This document shows positions 1 to 7,154 of a DNA stretch of 12,239 nt, piece after piece (within the stretch, counting starts at the first letter, position 1; every line of letters begins with the position of its first letter). Origin of the DNA: Petrocella sp024636985 (GTDB taxonomy: Bacteria; Bacillota; Clostridia; Lachnospirales; Vallitaleaceae); contig JAGXFY010000040.1 in assembly GCA_024636985.1 (NCBI GenBank), positions 1-12,239 of the forward strand, in the 5' to 3' direction. The notes beneath the pieces were generated by a model. The model did no database searches, was not told where the DNA came from, and was given only the letters and a program-made list of their open reading frames with translations. A program made the translations under genes and the position numbers.

Positions 1-94
<94 letters not shown>

Positions 95-321
95 AATCTC
101 TTGCTATAGAATACTCGCTGGTCTTTTTTTGACTTGAGCTTGCGCTCTTGTTACTAAAAAACCAAGCTTGCTTTTGCTACATAATGAATTACATAGCGTC
201 CGTTTTAAATTACTTTTTGATAGGTTGGTTTACTGTTCAGTTTTCAATGTTCAGGTCTTTTACAGCCCTGTATTTCTAAGGCTTTCCTTGTTTCTTCTAC
301 TTCGTTACCTCTTGGGGCAAC
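95..321 (-). other. rRNA operon leader (5' external transcribed region)
   Basis: This is the inferred transcribed leader between the rRNA promoter (start near base 321, a G on the minus strand) and the mature 16S 5' end. It is A-rich on the minus strand. It contains a boxA-like segment (233-254) and a short hairpin with a GCAA tetraloop (136-147, GAGC-GCAA-GCTC). A small open frame on the opposite strand here is treated as noise because it is antisense to this leader. Confidence 0.7.
233..254 (-). promoter_or_regulatory. boxA-like rRNA antitermination segment
   Basis: The minus strand reads TGAACATTGAAAACTGAAC. It resembles the TTGAAAACTGAACA sequence found in rRNA leaders and spacers of Firmicutes, which overlaps the boxA antitermination signal bound by NusB/NusE. 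Its position inside the leader, about 140 nt upstream of 16S, fits that role. The usual TGCTCTT start of Bacillus boxA is not well preserved, so the functional assignment is tentative. Confidence 0.45.
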
Positions 322-328
322 AGAGAGA

Positions 329-357
329 ATTATATCATCCACCATCTTATAAGTCAA
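329..357 (-). promoter_or_regulatory. rRNA operon promoter (-35 TTGACT, 17 bp, -10 TATAAT)
   Basis: On the minus strand the -35 hexamer TTGACT is at 357-352 and a perfect TATAAT -10 is at 334-329, separated by 17 bp. Initiation is expected near base 321. Directly upstream (about 358-380) the minus strand is almost pure A, like a UP element that binds the RNA polymerase alpha subunit. Position, near-consensus hexamers and the A-tract together make this a strong sigma-A rRNA promoter. I saw no equally good second promoter in tandem. Confidence 0.85.
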
Positions 358-380
358 CACTTTTTTTTATCTTTTTTCTT
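358..380 (-). promoter_or_regulatory. A-rich UP-element-like tract upstream of rRNA promoter
   Basis: The minus strand reads as two A-runs (including AAAAAAAA) immediately 5' of the -35 hexamer. UP elements of strong bacterial rRNA promoters occupy this position. The role is inferred from composition and placement only. Confidence 0.5.
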
Positions 381-646
381 TCTTCTTCTCTTGCCTTTCC
401 TTCTAACTTTTTCAGACACTACATGTGGTGGTTTCAGCCCTTTTTACACACTTTGTGATACAAGAGTGACGATCAGGCGAAAAATGAACACTTACTACTT
501 CTTAATTACTTAAGGTTCTTGAAAATGTTCCTCTCGACTAAGACTAGGCTCGCGTCTAATGGCCATCGCCAACACCGACCATGAAGTTCCTGGTAGTAAG
601 AAAAGAGGCGTTGCCTCGGTATGAGCTATGCTCATATTTCTGAACA
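381..646. other. Intergenic stretch with small hairpins, no gene
   Basis: No convincing coding sequence or known RNA gene is visible. Two perfect small hairpins lie side by side: 605-609 with 613-617 (GAGGC/GCCTC) and 620-626 with 630-636 (TATGAGC/GCTCATA). The decamer GACTAGGCTC at 542-551 recurs exactly at 734-743, in front of the second double-stem element. A stretch around 555-590 vaguely recalls 5S rRNA wording on the minus strand, but it does not align as a 5S gene. Confidence 0.5.
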
Positions 647-723
647 CTTCAAAGGAAAGTAACCTTGACGCATCATGTCAGTCTTCAAGACATGATGTTA
701 AAACAAAGGACTTTTCTATGAAG
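647..723. repeat. Double-stem element, copy 1
   Basis: The outer stem pairs 647-659 with 711-723 (11 Watson-Crick pairs, one G-U, one mismatch). The inner stem pairs 670-679 with 689-698 (GCATCATGTC against GACATGATGT, ending in a G-U pair). The inner loop is nine bases ending CTTCAA. An asymmetric internal region lies between the stems, with GTAACCT on the left and an A-rich strand containing TAAAAC on the right. The same architecture recurs about 30 bp further on. Strand and function are not determined. Confidence 0.7.
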
Positions 724-741
724 CTGTGTGTGTGACTAGGC

Positions 742-812
742 TCATAAGAAAGTAACCTCATGCATCATGTCAAGCTTCAAGACATGATGCTAAAATGAAA
801 ACTTTCTTATGA
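742..812. repeat. Double-stem element, copy 2
   Basis: The outer stem is a perfect 12 bp (742-753 with 801-812). The inner stem is a perfect 10 bp (762-771 with 781-790, GCATCATGTC/GACATGATGC) with a nine-base loop AAGCTTCAA. Copy 1 has the same two-stem layout, the same inner stem, a similar loop and the same GTAACCT left internal strand. Its outer-stem bases differ but still pair. This looks like a structured RNA or repeat family rather than chance palindromes. Confidence 0.7.
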
Positions 813-821
813 AATTTGCAA

Positions 822-913
822 GACAGCAGGAAGCTGTCCGCCGACTTTTGGTGCAGGACGCACCAACCGGAGGCCGTAGTCACATAGACTGTGGAAGGGT
901 TTTCATGGGACCC
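822..913. other. Cluster of short hairpins
   Basis: A close series of small stems follows copy 2: 822-827 with 833-838 (GACAGC/GCTGTC, loop AGGAA); 848-854 with 860-866 (TTGGTGC/GCACCAA, loop AGGAC); 868-870 with 874-876; 881-884 with 890-893 (CACA/TGTG); and 897-900 with 910-913 (GGGT/ACCC). The segment is more GC-rich than its surroundings. A weak minus-strand open frame crosses it, but the hairpin density argues against coding. No known RNA family is recognised. Confidence 0.55.
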
Positions 914-940
914 ACTTTCTATACCTAATAAAAGACAAAT

Positions 941-967
941 AAAAAAGCCCATAAAAATATGCGCTTT
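941..967 (-). terminator. Intrinsic terminator after cvpA
   Basis: On the minus strand, AAAGCGCATA pairs with TATGGGCTTT (one internal mismatch) around a TTTT loop, followed by a run of T. It lies about 28 bp past the cvpA stop codon and closes the glgA-DUF5711-cvpA operon. This insulates the structured region and the rRNA promoter downstream. Confidence 0.8.
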
Positions 968-995
968 AATACATCATAGCTAGATTATAGAGGTC

Positions 996-1700
996 TTACT
1001 TCAACGCATTACCCAAATTCATAATAAAATACTGTATTGGATTATTATAATAGAAGAGTTTTGTAAAAATCGAGTTTTCTATTAATTCTGACAAAGTTTC
1101 TGTAGCCTGAATCGATATAATAAAAGATAGTGACATCGTCGTCACCCATACAATAAGGATACCAATCACAAGCCCAACAGAAAATCCACCCAATTTATTC
1201 ATGGACTTAACAATCGGAAGCCTTGTTAAAATATCTAATACAATCACCACCGCATTTAACAAGAGGGACACAATTAAAAATACAATCAGAAAAACAAAGG
1301 CATTAACTGCCATCGTAGCAATGGAACCACTGATATAATCACCTAGTCCATCGGCTTCCAATTTGTCATTGATCTCAGGTGTGTTGTTTTTTTCAAGAAA
1401 TCTTAAAATGTTTCCAGGTAAATTAATAGCTCCGGATACAATGACTTCTTCCAAATCCGTATCCTGGTCACCCATCAAATTCTCTATCTTAAGCAGTTCT
1501 ACCGTTTTTTCTCCAATCATTTGGTCAAATGAAGTATTGTTTATAATCAACCCACTGACTTGCGGTGATATTAATAAGGTCAATACCAATGCCACTATGG
1601 TAGAAGTTAATCCAAATAAAGTTTTTACAAAGCCTTTAATCATTCCATTTATAGCGCAAAAAAGAATGATGGCTATGAGTATTATGTCTAATGTATTCAT
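996..1700 (-). CDS. cvpA: CvpA family membrane protein
   Basis: This 234-residue integral membrane protein has four likely helices (about 5-22, 28-45, 125-150 and 171-195). The N-terminal pattern (LDIILIAIIL, then G-x-x-x-G-F) and the later NKLGGFSVGLVIGI segment are typical of CvpA (PF02674), named from the colicin V production protein of E. coli; its molecular role in Firmicutes is unknown. The segment between the second and third helices (about 50-120) is hydrophilic and longer than in the compact family members of about 160-180 residues. The start is supported by TTGGAGG seven bases upstream. It is the last gene of the operon, 25 bp after the DUF5711 gene and before an intrinsic terminator. 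Family assignment is confident, function is not. Confidence 0.85.
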   Translation of the reverse strand: MNTLDIILIAIILFCAINGMIKGFVKTLFGLTSTIVALVLTLLISPQVSGLIINNTSFDQMIGEKTVELLKIENLMGDQDTDLEEVIVSGAINLPGNILRFLEKNNTPEINDKLEADGLGDYISGSIATMAVNAFVFLIVFLIVSLLLNAVVIVLDILTRLPIVKSMNKLGGFSVGLVIGILIVWVTTMSLSFIISIQATETLSELIENSIFTKLFYYNNPIQYFIMNLGNALK

Positions 1701-1725
1701 CGATAGCCTCCAATTGTCAACGGAT

Positions 1726-2877
1726 CTAAATATCTTTTAGTTTAAGTATCTCAAAGTCATATTCATACTCAATTAAATATCGGTTATTACTAATTTCATA
1801 TATACTTATTACATCCTTGTGCAAATTAGTTTCCCAGACTTTGCGTTTACCGATGTATTTCATGACACGAGACCCTTGAATCACAAAAAGTGCTTCCCCT
1901 TGTGTGGACAGATTGGTCACCGCTTCTTCAAATGTTAGTTCGATTTCAATTTCACCTTTTTTTGAGAAAACCATGACTTTTTGACTTAGAACCTCGCCCT
2001 CAGGGTTAAGTGCTTGGCCAAATTTTAGAATCAACTGCTCCTTTAAGGCATCTACATCTTCAATCTCTGCATCAAGAGGTATGGACTTAATAAGCTCAGG
2101 TAAGGGATCGATATAATAAAAAGATAGAAGATTGTCCCCTATTACAACTGCATGCTCATTATCCAAAAAATTGATTCTAGCTGCTAAAGTCCCGTTAAGG
2201 CGTTCATGCCCAACTACACGGTCAGTAAATTCTTCGCCCTTACCGGAAAAATCTAAAAAGGTAATCATGGACTCAATAACATGCTGTGTGACATCCAAGT
2301 GGGAAGTCATCATGCGTGATGCATCTTTTGCAACCGCAACAGAAATAGGAAATCCATCTTCTTTAAAAATAGTTCTTCTTTCAACAACCACTTTACCTTG
2401 ATAATCGTACATATTTATAAAATGCTTATTGTCTTCTTCTAAAATCAGAGCTAAAAAACCAACTTCATTCAGGCTGCCACTAACAATATTGTGATTTGTC
2501 TTAATTGTTGCAATATTTCCATCACCATCAAAAATATAAGCTTCTTTCCCAGTTATATTCACCACTGCCATATAAGGTGCTTCAACAAGAAAAAGGAGCT
2601 CATTCAGATGATAAGACTTATTCCAAACACTCTTTTGATCAAAAGTGTATTTGGTTAAGCCTTCTCTTGTTGCAATATAGTAACCATCAGACATGGTTGT
2701 TATTTGAGATCCTTTGAGTGTGTCCAGTTTTCCAGACCCAATAGCTTCTAGATATATTGTACCCCTGTTAATTAAATGATAGTTTGGACGTATGAACAGG
2801 CCATAAATCAATACAAAGATTAGCAATGCCAGAAAAAATATAATAGGCCTAGATTTTTTTTTATCTATCGTCATCAT
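1726..2877 (-). CDS. DUF5711 family membrane-anchored protein, probable beta-propeller
   Basis: The 383-residue protein has one N-terminal membrane segment (about 13-30, preceded by DKKKSRP) and a long soluble part. This arrangement suggests an extracytoplasmic domain tethered to the membrane. The soluble part repeats a pattern of short beta-strand blocks, each naming an aromatic or hydrophobic run then a turn (for example GYYIATREGLTKYTF, KEAYIFDGDGNI, MYDYQGKVV). This is typical of PQQ/WD-like propellers and fits DUF5711 proteins. I know these from clostridia, often beside cvpA, and no function is established. No catalytic motif is visible. It starts 13 bp after the glgA stop with AGGAG just upstream; ATG-ATG leaves the exact start ambiguous by one codon. 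It is co-transcribed with glgA and cvpA. Confidence 0.75.
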   Translation of the reverse strand: MMTIDKKKSRPIIFFLALLIFVLIYGLFIRPNYHLINRGTIYLEAIGSGKLDTLKGSQITTMSDGYYIATREGLTKYTFDQKSVWNKSYHLNELLFLVEAPYMAVVNITGKEAYIFDGDGNIATIKTNHNIVSGSLNEVGFLALILEEDNKHFINMYDYQGKVVVERRTIFKEDGFPISVAVAKDASRMMTSHLDVTQHVIESMITFLDFSGKGEEFTDRVVGHERLNGTLAARINFLDNEHAVVIGDNLLSFYYIDPLPELIKSIPLDAEIEDVDALKEQLILKFGQALNPEGEVLSQKVMVFSKKGEIEIELTFEEAVTNLSTQGEALFVIQGSRVMKYIGKRKVWETNLHKDVISIYEISNNRYLIEYEYDFEILKLKDI

Positions 2878-2890
2878 AATCTCCTATGGA

Positions 2891-4324
2891 TTATTGCATC
2901 AGATCATTATAAGACTCAATGTAATGACTGGCAGAATTTTCCCAAGAAAATCGCTTGTTCATGCCACGTTCAACCAACAGTTCCCAAGTGTCTTTATTAT
3001 AAAAATAACTGATTGCTCTTCTTATACTTAGTTCAAAATCTTGTCCATTATAATTCTTAAATATAAAACCGGTTCCCTCTTCAGGATTATCAGTATAGTC
3101 CACTATTGTATCCACCAAACCACCTGTCTTACGAACGATTGGAACAGCGCCGTACCTTAAGCTATAAAGTTGAGATAGGCCACAAGGTTCGAAAAGTGAA
3201 GGCATTAAAAAGAAATCGCAAGCACCGTAAATCTGTCTCGCATGCTTTTGATCAAACTGAATGGTGACATTGACTTTATCTGGATATTCTTCCATCAATT
3301 CTTTTAAACGTTTTTCATAATATTTGTCACCAGAACCTAAAATCATAAATTGTACGTCTTCATGTAAAAGCTGTTCCATGGCATAAATAATCAAATCAAT
3401 CCCTTTTTGCTCTGCAAGTCGCGTGACAACCCCAAATAATGGTACATTTTTTTGAGGTAAATCCACTTTTTTCTGCACCAATTTTTTATGCTCTAAGCGC
3501 TTTGTTCTAAAGTTTGATGCTCCAAAATTCAACAATAAAGCAGGGTCTGTTTCAGGATCATACTTATCATAATAAATGCCGTTTACAATACCTCTTATTT
3601 TGTAGCTATACTTTCTAAGAATACCATCCAGACCATAGCCAAACCAAGGTGTCTGAATCTCATTTGCATATGTTTTACTGACAGTCGTTACTAAATCACC
3701 ATAGACAATTCCCGCTTTCATAAAGCAAATTTTACCATAATATTCTATGGCTTCAACCTTGAAATATCTAGGTGATAAATTAAGTGCATCAAGTGTATCT
3801 CTTTCAAAAACGCCTTGATATTGTAAATTGTGTATGGTAAATATAATCTTGATTTTATTATAGAAATCAAGGTTAGAATATTCTTCTTTTAACAGTAATC
3901 CGATTAAAGCTGTTTGCCAATCATTCAAATGAATGATGTCCGGCTTTAAATCTAGAAACATTAGCATTTCTAAAGTCGCTTTACAGAAAAAACCAAAACG
4001 TTCACCATCATCATCGTAACCATAGAAGGTATCACGGTTAAAGTAGTCATCATTACCAATAAAGTACGTGGTTAGACCACCCTCTACTAAGTAATATACA
4101 TCTGCTACATTGGCTTTACCGCCAGCTTCCACGATAAAGCTAAAAGATTTTTTTATAGGAAAGTTTTCACTGATTCCTTTGAATTTTGGCATGACCCTAG
4201 TTGTTTCAACATTTTGAGCCATAAGGGCATAAGGTAAGGCTTCCGCAACGTCAGCCAAGCCGCCGGTCGCAGCATATGGAACGATTTCCGGTGAAACATA
4301 CAAAACATTTAGCTTATCCGCCAT
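2891..4324 (-). CDS. glgA: Glycogen synthase (ADP-glucose:glucan 4-alpha-glucosyltransferase, GT5)
   Basis: This cytoplasmic enzyme extends alpha-1,4-glucan chains from ADP-glucose. At 477 residues it is normal size, with two Rossmann domains: the GT5 catalytic N-domain (about 5-245) and the glycosyltransferase C-domain (about 290-450). Visible family motifs are HLNDWQTAL (132-140), FTIHNLQYQG (162-171), TRLAEQKG (301-308, with Arg302 and Lys307) and FEPCGLSQLYSLRYG (378-392, with Glu379), followed by RKTGGL. The N-terminal nucleotide-sugar motif reads ATGGLADV (19-26), where E. coli and most family members have Lys-x-GGL, so the usual lysine is alanine. AGAGG precedes the start. No glgB, glgC, glgD or glgP lies in the window; its operon partners are instead DUF5711 and cvpA. 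The family call is very secure. Confidence 0.95.
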   Translation of the reverse strand: MADKLNVLYVSPEIVPYAATGGLADVAEALPYALMAQNVETTRVMPKFKGISENFPIKKSFSFIVEAGGKANVADVYYLVEGGLTTYFIGNDDYFNRDTFYGYDDDGERFGFFCKATLEMLMFLDLKPDIIHLNDWQTALIGLLLKEEYSNLDFYNKIKIIFTIHNLQYQGVFERDTLDALNLSPRYFKVEAIEYYGKICFMKAGIVYGDLVTTVSKTYANEIQTPWFGYGLDGILRKYSYKIRGIVNGIYYDKYDPETDPALLLNFGASNFRTKRLEHKKLVQKKVDLPQKNVPLFGVVTRLAEQKGIDLIIYAMEQLLHEDVQFMILGSGDKYYEKRLKELMEEYPDKVNVTIQFDQKHARQIYGACDFFLMPSLFEPCGLSQLYSLRYGAVPIVRKTGGLVDTIVDYTDNPEEGTGFIFKNYNGQDFELSIRRAISYFYNKDTWELLVERGMNKRFSWENSASHYIESYNDLMQ

Positions 4325-4395
4325 AGCAGGTCCTCTACTTTCATATCAATCTATTTACTTAATCATTCATGTGTAGAATTTGTCGCATATTGATT

Positions 4396-4425
4396 ATTAT
4401 ATCATAAATCTAATGAAGATAACAA
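4396..4425 (-). promoter_or_regulatory. Promoter of the glgA-DUF5711-cvpA operon
   Basis: On the minus strand there is a perfect TATAAT (4401-4396) preceded by TG at the extended -10 position. A partial -35 TTGTTA (4425-4420) lies 18 bp upstream. Initiation would be near 4389, giving a leader of about 65 nt before glgA. A consensus TTGACA further upstream is 28 bp from the -10 and so is badly spaced. Confidence 0.65.
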
Positions 4426-4446
4426 TGAATGTCAATTATATCTAAT

Positions 4447-4962
4447 TTATTCTTCTACAAGATACCCCTTATTACGTAGCTCATTTTCTATAGCATCCAA
4501 TATACTTTCTGATTTTGCTTCTACTGTATGGTAATGATTGCCTTTTGTAAGCGTCATAAGTGGAACGAACTCTTTACTCAAGGTTCTTATTAGAAAATCG
4601 TTCACTTGTCTTCTTGAACCTAGATGCATATCCACTGATATCTCACCATATGCCAGATGACTCACAATGGTGTTTAACAATAAACCGCCATTGTCTACTA
4701 CAATATAGAGTTCATCCTCGATGGCATCTTCGGGATGCTTTACACAAAAAACTCTCTTATAGGTATCTGTTTTAACCTTATAAATCCGATACCCTTCTGA
4801 AGTGGATATGATTTCAACCCCTTGTGCTCTCAGCAGGGCTATGTCCTGCACAATGACCTGACGACTGACTTCAAACATCTTGGCCATTTGTGTCCCCGTT
4901 ATGGCTTGGGTATTTTCCCTCAAGACTTCCATAATCCTATCTCTTCTTTCTAATCCATCCAT
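4447..4962 (-). CDS. niaR: NiaR-type transcriptional repressor of NAD biosynthesis (HTH_11 plus 3H domain)
   Basis: The 171-residue protein has an N-terminal winged helix (about 5-60: RRDRIMEVL, ITGTQMAKMFEVSRQVIVQDIALLRAQG) and a C-terminal 3H domain (about 72-165). The 3H domain shows its histidines in VKHPEDA, SHLAYGEI and GNHYHTVEA, together with DMHLGSRRQVNDFL. In NiaR (YrxA) of Bacillus and relatives this domain binds niacin with a metal, and the protein represses nicotinate uptake and NAD synthesis genes. It starts 33 bp after the sensor-kinase stop behind AAGGTGA, so it is probably read through from that operon. No nad or nia transport gene is in the window, so its targets must lie elsewhere. 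Length and both domains match the family. Confidence 0.88.
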   Translation of the reverse strand: MDGLERRDRIMEVLRENTQAITGTQMAKMFEVSRQVIVQDIALLRAQGVEIISTSEGYRIYKVKTDTYKRVFCVKHPEDAIEDELYIVVDNGGLLLNTIVSHLAYGEISVDMHLGSRRQVNDFLIRTLSKEFVPLMTLTKGNHYHTVEAKSESILDAIENELRNKGYLVEE

Positions 4963-4995
4963 ATTTCACCTTTTCCTTTTGTCATGTGTCGTTGG

Positions 4996-6408
4996 CTATA
5001 ATTCATCTAACGGGAATCTTACGATGAATTTGACGCCATCGGATGTATTGCGTACAAAATAACTGATCCGGTGGTGATCAAATACCTTACCTGCAACCGC
5101 AAGTCCTATACCCGTTCCTTCTTTTCCTTCACTGTTCTTACCTTTATAAAAGCTTCCAAATATCTTTGGAATATCTTCATCCTCTATGAATGGTCCCGCA
5201 TTACTTATGGTAACAGTCACACAACGATCCACAAGTGACGTTTCAAACCCTATACCTGACCCCTTATCAGCATATTTGATCGCATTATTTAAAATATTTC
5301 TTATGGCTTGTTCCAATTTAATCCGATCGCCCTTAAACATGACTGATGTTTTTAATGCTTTATAATGAAGACTTTTGTCAGATTGAATCAGAAGGGTTTG
5401 ATAGGCTTCCTGTATATGATCGAAAAACTCTTTTAAATCCATGTCTTCTTTTGTAATAGAAAAAGTTCCTGCTTCAAGCTCTGATAACTGTAACAGGTCT
5501 TTAATCATATGACTCATCTTATCACTTTCTTCATATATAATCTTATAGTAATCTTTACGCTCTTCCTCAGATTCAACAACACCGTCTTCAAGGGCTTCAA
5601 TATAACCGTGAATAATAGACAAAGGTGTTTGAAGTTCATGTGATACTTGAGCTACGAATTCTTTTCTAAGAACATCCAATGCCTTTTCTTTACTTAATTC
5701 ATATTGTAATGCTTTAATTGTGGCGTCGAGCCTGGTGGCCAATGCATTGAAGGTGGCACCTAATTCTCCGATCTCATCTTTTCTATCTTCTTCATATTGC
5801 ACATCAAATTTGAGTTGACGTAGCTCATTTGCCATTAATGTGAGTCTTTTAATCGGACGGGTCATGTTTGTAGAAATAACACCTGCCATCAACATAGCAA
5901 TAATCAAGATAATAATACCCACATAATTCATAAAGGCACTAATGGCTTCTATCGTCTGGTCCATTGCCGTTATCGGAATTTGTAACATGACGACACCGTT
6001 ACTTGAAAGACGTTCACTATAGACGAGCCACCGTGTTTCTTTGACCGGATAGTTGGTCTCAAGGACGTAGGCCTTTACCCCATTCACTTCAATGTCTTTT
6101 ATAATTTTTCCTTTTGAATATTTTAACACATCCTCATCCGATATAACAATACCTGCTTCTGCGTCATATATACTGATTTTACCTTCAAAATTATAACCTA
6201 AGTATTCAAAATCTTGAATTCTATCTATAGGTGATGGACTCACTTGAATAATGGTTTCAATCTGTTGTATTGTTTTTTGCATGGTTGTTACTTTCTGTCT
6301 GTAGTAATAAGGTTCAATAAAAAACTCCATACTCAACCATAAAATCAAAAAAATAATAAGGACTAGTCCTAAGAAAGCTATAAATAACTTACCCCTAATT
6401 GTTTTCAT
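4996..6408 (-). CDS. Two-component sensor histidine kinase (HAMP, HisKA, HATPase)
   Basis: This 470-residue membrane kinase has two transmembrane helices (about 8-30 and 160-182) bracketing an extracytoplasmic sensor region of about 130 residues. A HAMP linker follows (about 183-235). The HisKA domain has phospho-acceptor His257 in QVSHELQTPLS, and the ATPase domain has an N box (NILNNAIKYAD, 371-381) and a G2 box (GTGIGLAV, 431-438). The G1 region reads SNAGPFI rather than D-x-G-x-G, as in some kinases of this type. The start codon is three bases past the response-regulator stop, and its ribosome site (GAGGTG) lies in the last codons of that gene. It is the cognate partner of the upstream regulator. 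The layout is that of PhoR/ResE/VicK-type kinases, but the signal cannot be read from the sensor region, so no gene name is given. Confidence 0.93.
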   Translation of the reverse strand: MKTIRGKLFIAFLGLVLIIFLILWLSMEFFIEPYYYRQKVTTMQKTIQQIETIIQVSPSPIDRIQDFEYLGYNFEGKISIYDAEAGIVISDEDVLKYSKGKIIKDIEVNGVKAYVLETNYPVKETRWLVYSERLSSNGVVMLQIPITAMDQTIEAISAFMNYVGIIILIIAMLMAGVISTNMTRPIKRLTLMANELRQLKFDVQYEEDRKDEIGELGATFNALATRLDATIKALQYELSKEKALDVLRKEFVAQVSHELQTPLSIIHGYIEALEDGVVESEEERKDYYKIIYEESDKMSHMIKDLLQLSELEAGTFSITKEDMDLKEFFDHIQEAYQTLLIQSDKSLHYKALKTSVMFKGDRIKLEQAIRNILNNAIKYADKGSGIGFETSLVDRCVTVTISNAGPFIEDEDIPKIFGSFYKGKNSEGKEGTGIGLAVAGKVFDHHRISYFVRNTSDGVKFIVRFPLDEL

Positions 6409-6410
6409 AT

Positions 6411-7082
6411 TTACACCTCAAACCTATAGCCTACACCTCTTACGGTTTGTATACGGTCACCTTCAACGCCCATTTTCTTTCTTAGTCGTTTTATAACCGT
6501 ATCCACTGTCCGATCGTCTCCGAAATAATCAAACCCCCAAACTCTATTAAGTATCTGTTCCCTTGATAGTGCTTGATTGGCATTGTCTACGAAGTACATT
6601 AAGCAATCATATTCTTTTGGGCTGAACGTCATATCTTCTCCATCAACCAATATGCGTCTTGCGCCTGTATCAATCGACAATACACCAAATTGCATTTTTT
6701 CATTAGTGGAAGTTACGTTGGTTCTTTTTAACAAAGCTTTTATCCTTGCCATCAACTCTCTCGTACTAAAAGGCTTTGTGACATAGTCATCAATACCAAC
6801 ATCAAATCCTTGAAGTTTATCGTCTTCTGCCGACCTTGCCGTTAACATAATAATCGGAACTTGACTTGTTTTTCGAATTTCCTTACTCACTTCATAGCCA
6901 TTTTTAAAAGGCATCATGACATCCAGAACCACTAAATCAATGGTTTCAGTATCAAAGATTTTTAGCGCTTCTACACCGTTAGAAGCTTCATGAACATGAA
7001 ATCCTTCTAAAAATAAATACTTTTTTATAAGCTTTCTTAATTTTTCTTCATCCTCAACAACCAGAATGTTTATCTGATACAT
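6411..7082 (-). CDS. OmpR/PhoB-family response regulator
   Basis: The 223-residue DNA-binding regulator has a receiver domain (about 4-115) with acidic residues Glu10 and Asp11, phospho-acceptor Asp54 in VVLDVMMP, Thr81 and Lys103 in TKPFS. A winged-helix effector domain follows (about 130-222) containing FSPKEYDCL, SREQILNRVWG, RTVDTVIKRLRKKMG and the final RGVGYRFEV. All phosphorylation residues are intact. It is the first gene of its operon with the kinase immediately downstream. The promoter carries a direct repeat resembling the Pho box (7155-7172), which suggests autoregulation and a PhoB/PhoP-like specificity. No pst or phoU genes are present, so a phosphate role remains inferred. Confidence 0.93.
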   Translation of the reverse strand: MYQINILVVEDEEKLRKLIKKYLFLEGFHVHEASNGVEALKIFDTETIDLVVLDVMMPFKNGYEVSKEIRKTSQVPIIMLTARSAEDDKLQGFDVGIDDYVTKPFSTRELMARIKALLKRTNVTSTNEKMQFGVLSIDTGARRILVDGEDMTFSPKEYDCLMYFVDNANQALSREQILNRVWGFDYFGDDRTVDTVIKRLRKKMGVEGDRIQTVRGVGYRFEV

Positions 7083-7138
7083 TCAATCACTTCCATTTTC
7101 TATTTAATATTCATTTCTTGTGCATTTTAACTATCTCT

Positions 7139-7144
7139 ACTATA
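7139..7144 (-). promoter_or_regulatory. -10 element of the response-regulator operon
   Basis: TATAGT on the minus strand, about 57 bp upstream of the start codon. No acceptable -35 hexamer lies 16-18 bp upstream; the position is occupied instead by the Pho-box-like repeat. This is the arrangement of activator-dependent promoters. Confidence 0.5.
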
Positions 7145-7154
7145 CCAAATTATT

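Noticed and set aside
168..458. Open frame of 96 codons on the plus strand antisense to the rRNA leader and promoter
   Set aside because: It overlaps the rRNA promoter and boxA-like segment, has no ribosome binding site, and has a low-complexity Leu/Phe/Ser composition from reading A-rich DNA in reverse.
555..600. Possible 5S rRNA fragment on the minus strand
   Set aside because: Only a short run resembling GGTGxTGGCGATGGC is shared. The conserved CCGAACACGGAAGTTAAG core and the terminal stem are missing.
647..812. Tandem repeats as a CRISPR array
   Set aside because: There are only two units, each itself a two-stem structure with diverged outer arms, with no constant repeat/variable spacer pattern and no cas genes.
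770..952. Open frame of 60 codons on the minus strand
   Set aside because: It crosses the hairpin cluster and part of double-stem copy 2, lacks a ribosome site, and its composition resembles no protein.
4430..4440. TTGACA on the minus strand as the -35 of the glgA promoter
   Set aside because: It is 28 bp from the TATAAT, far outside the usable spacing. The TTGTTA at 18 bp was preferred.
4976..4992. GTCATGTGTC near the niaR start as a NiaR operator
   Set aside because: NiaR sites as I remember them are palindromic around TGTC/GACA. This is a direct TGTC repeat and the match is too short to claim.
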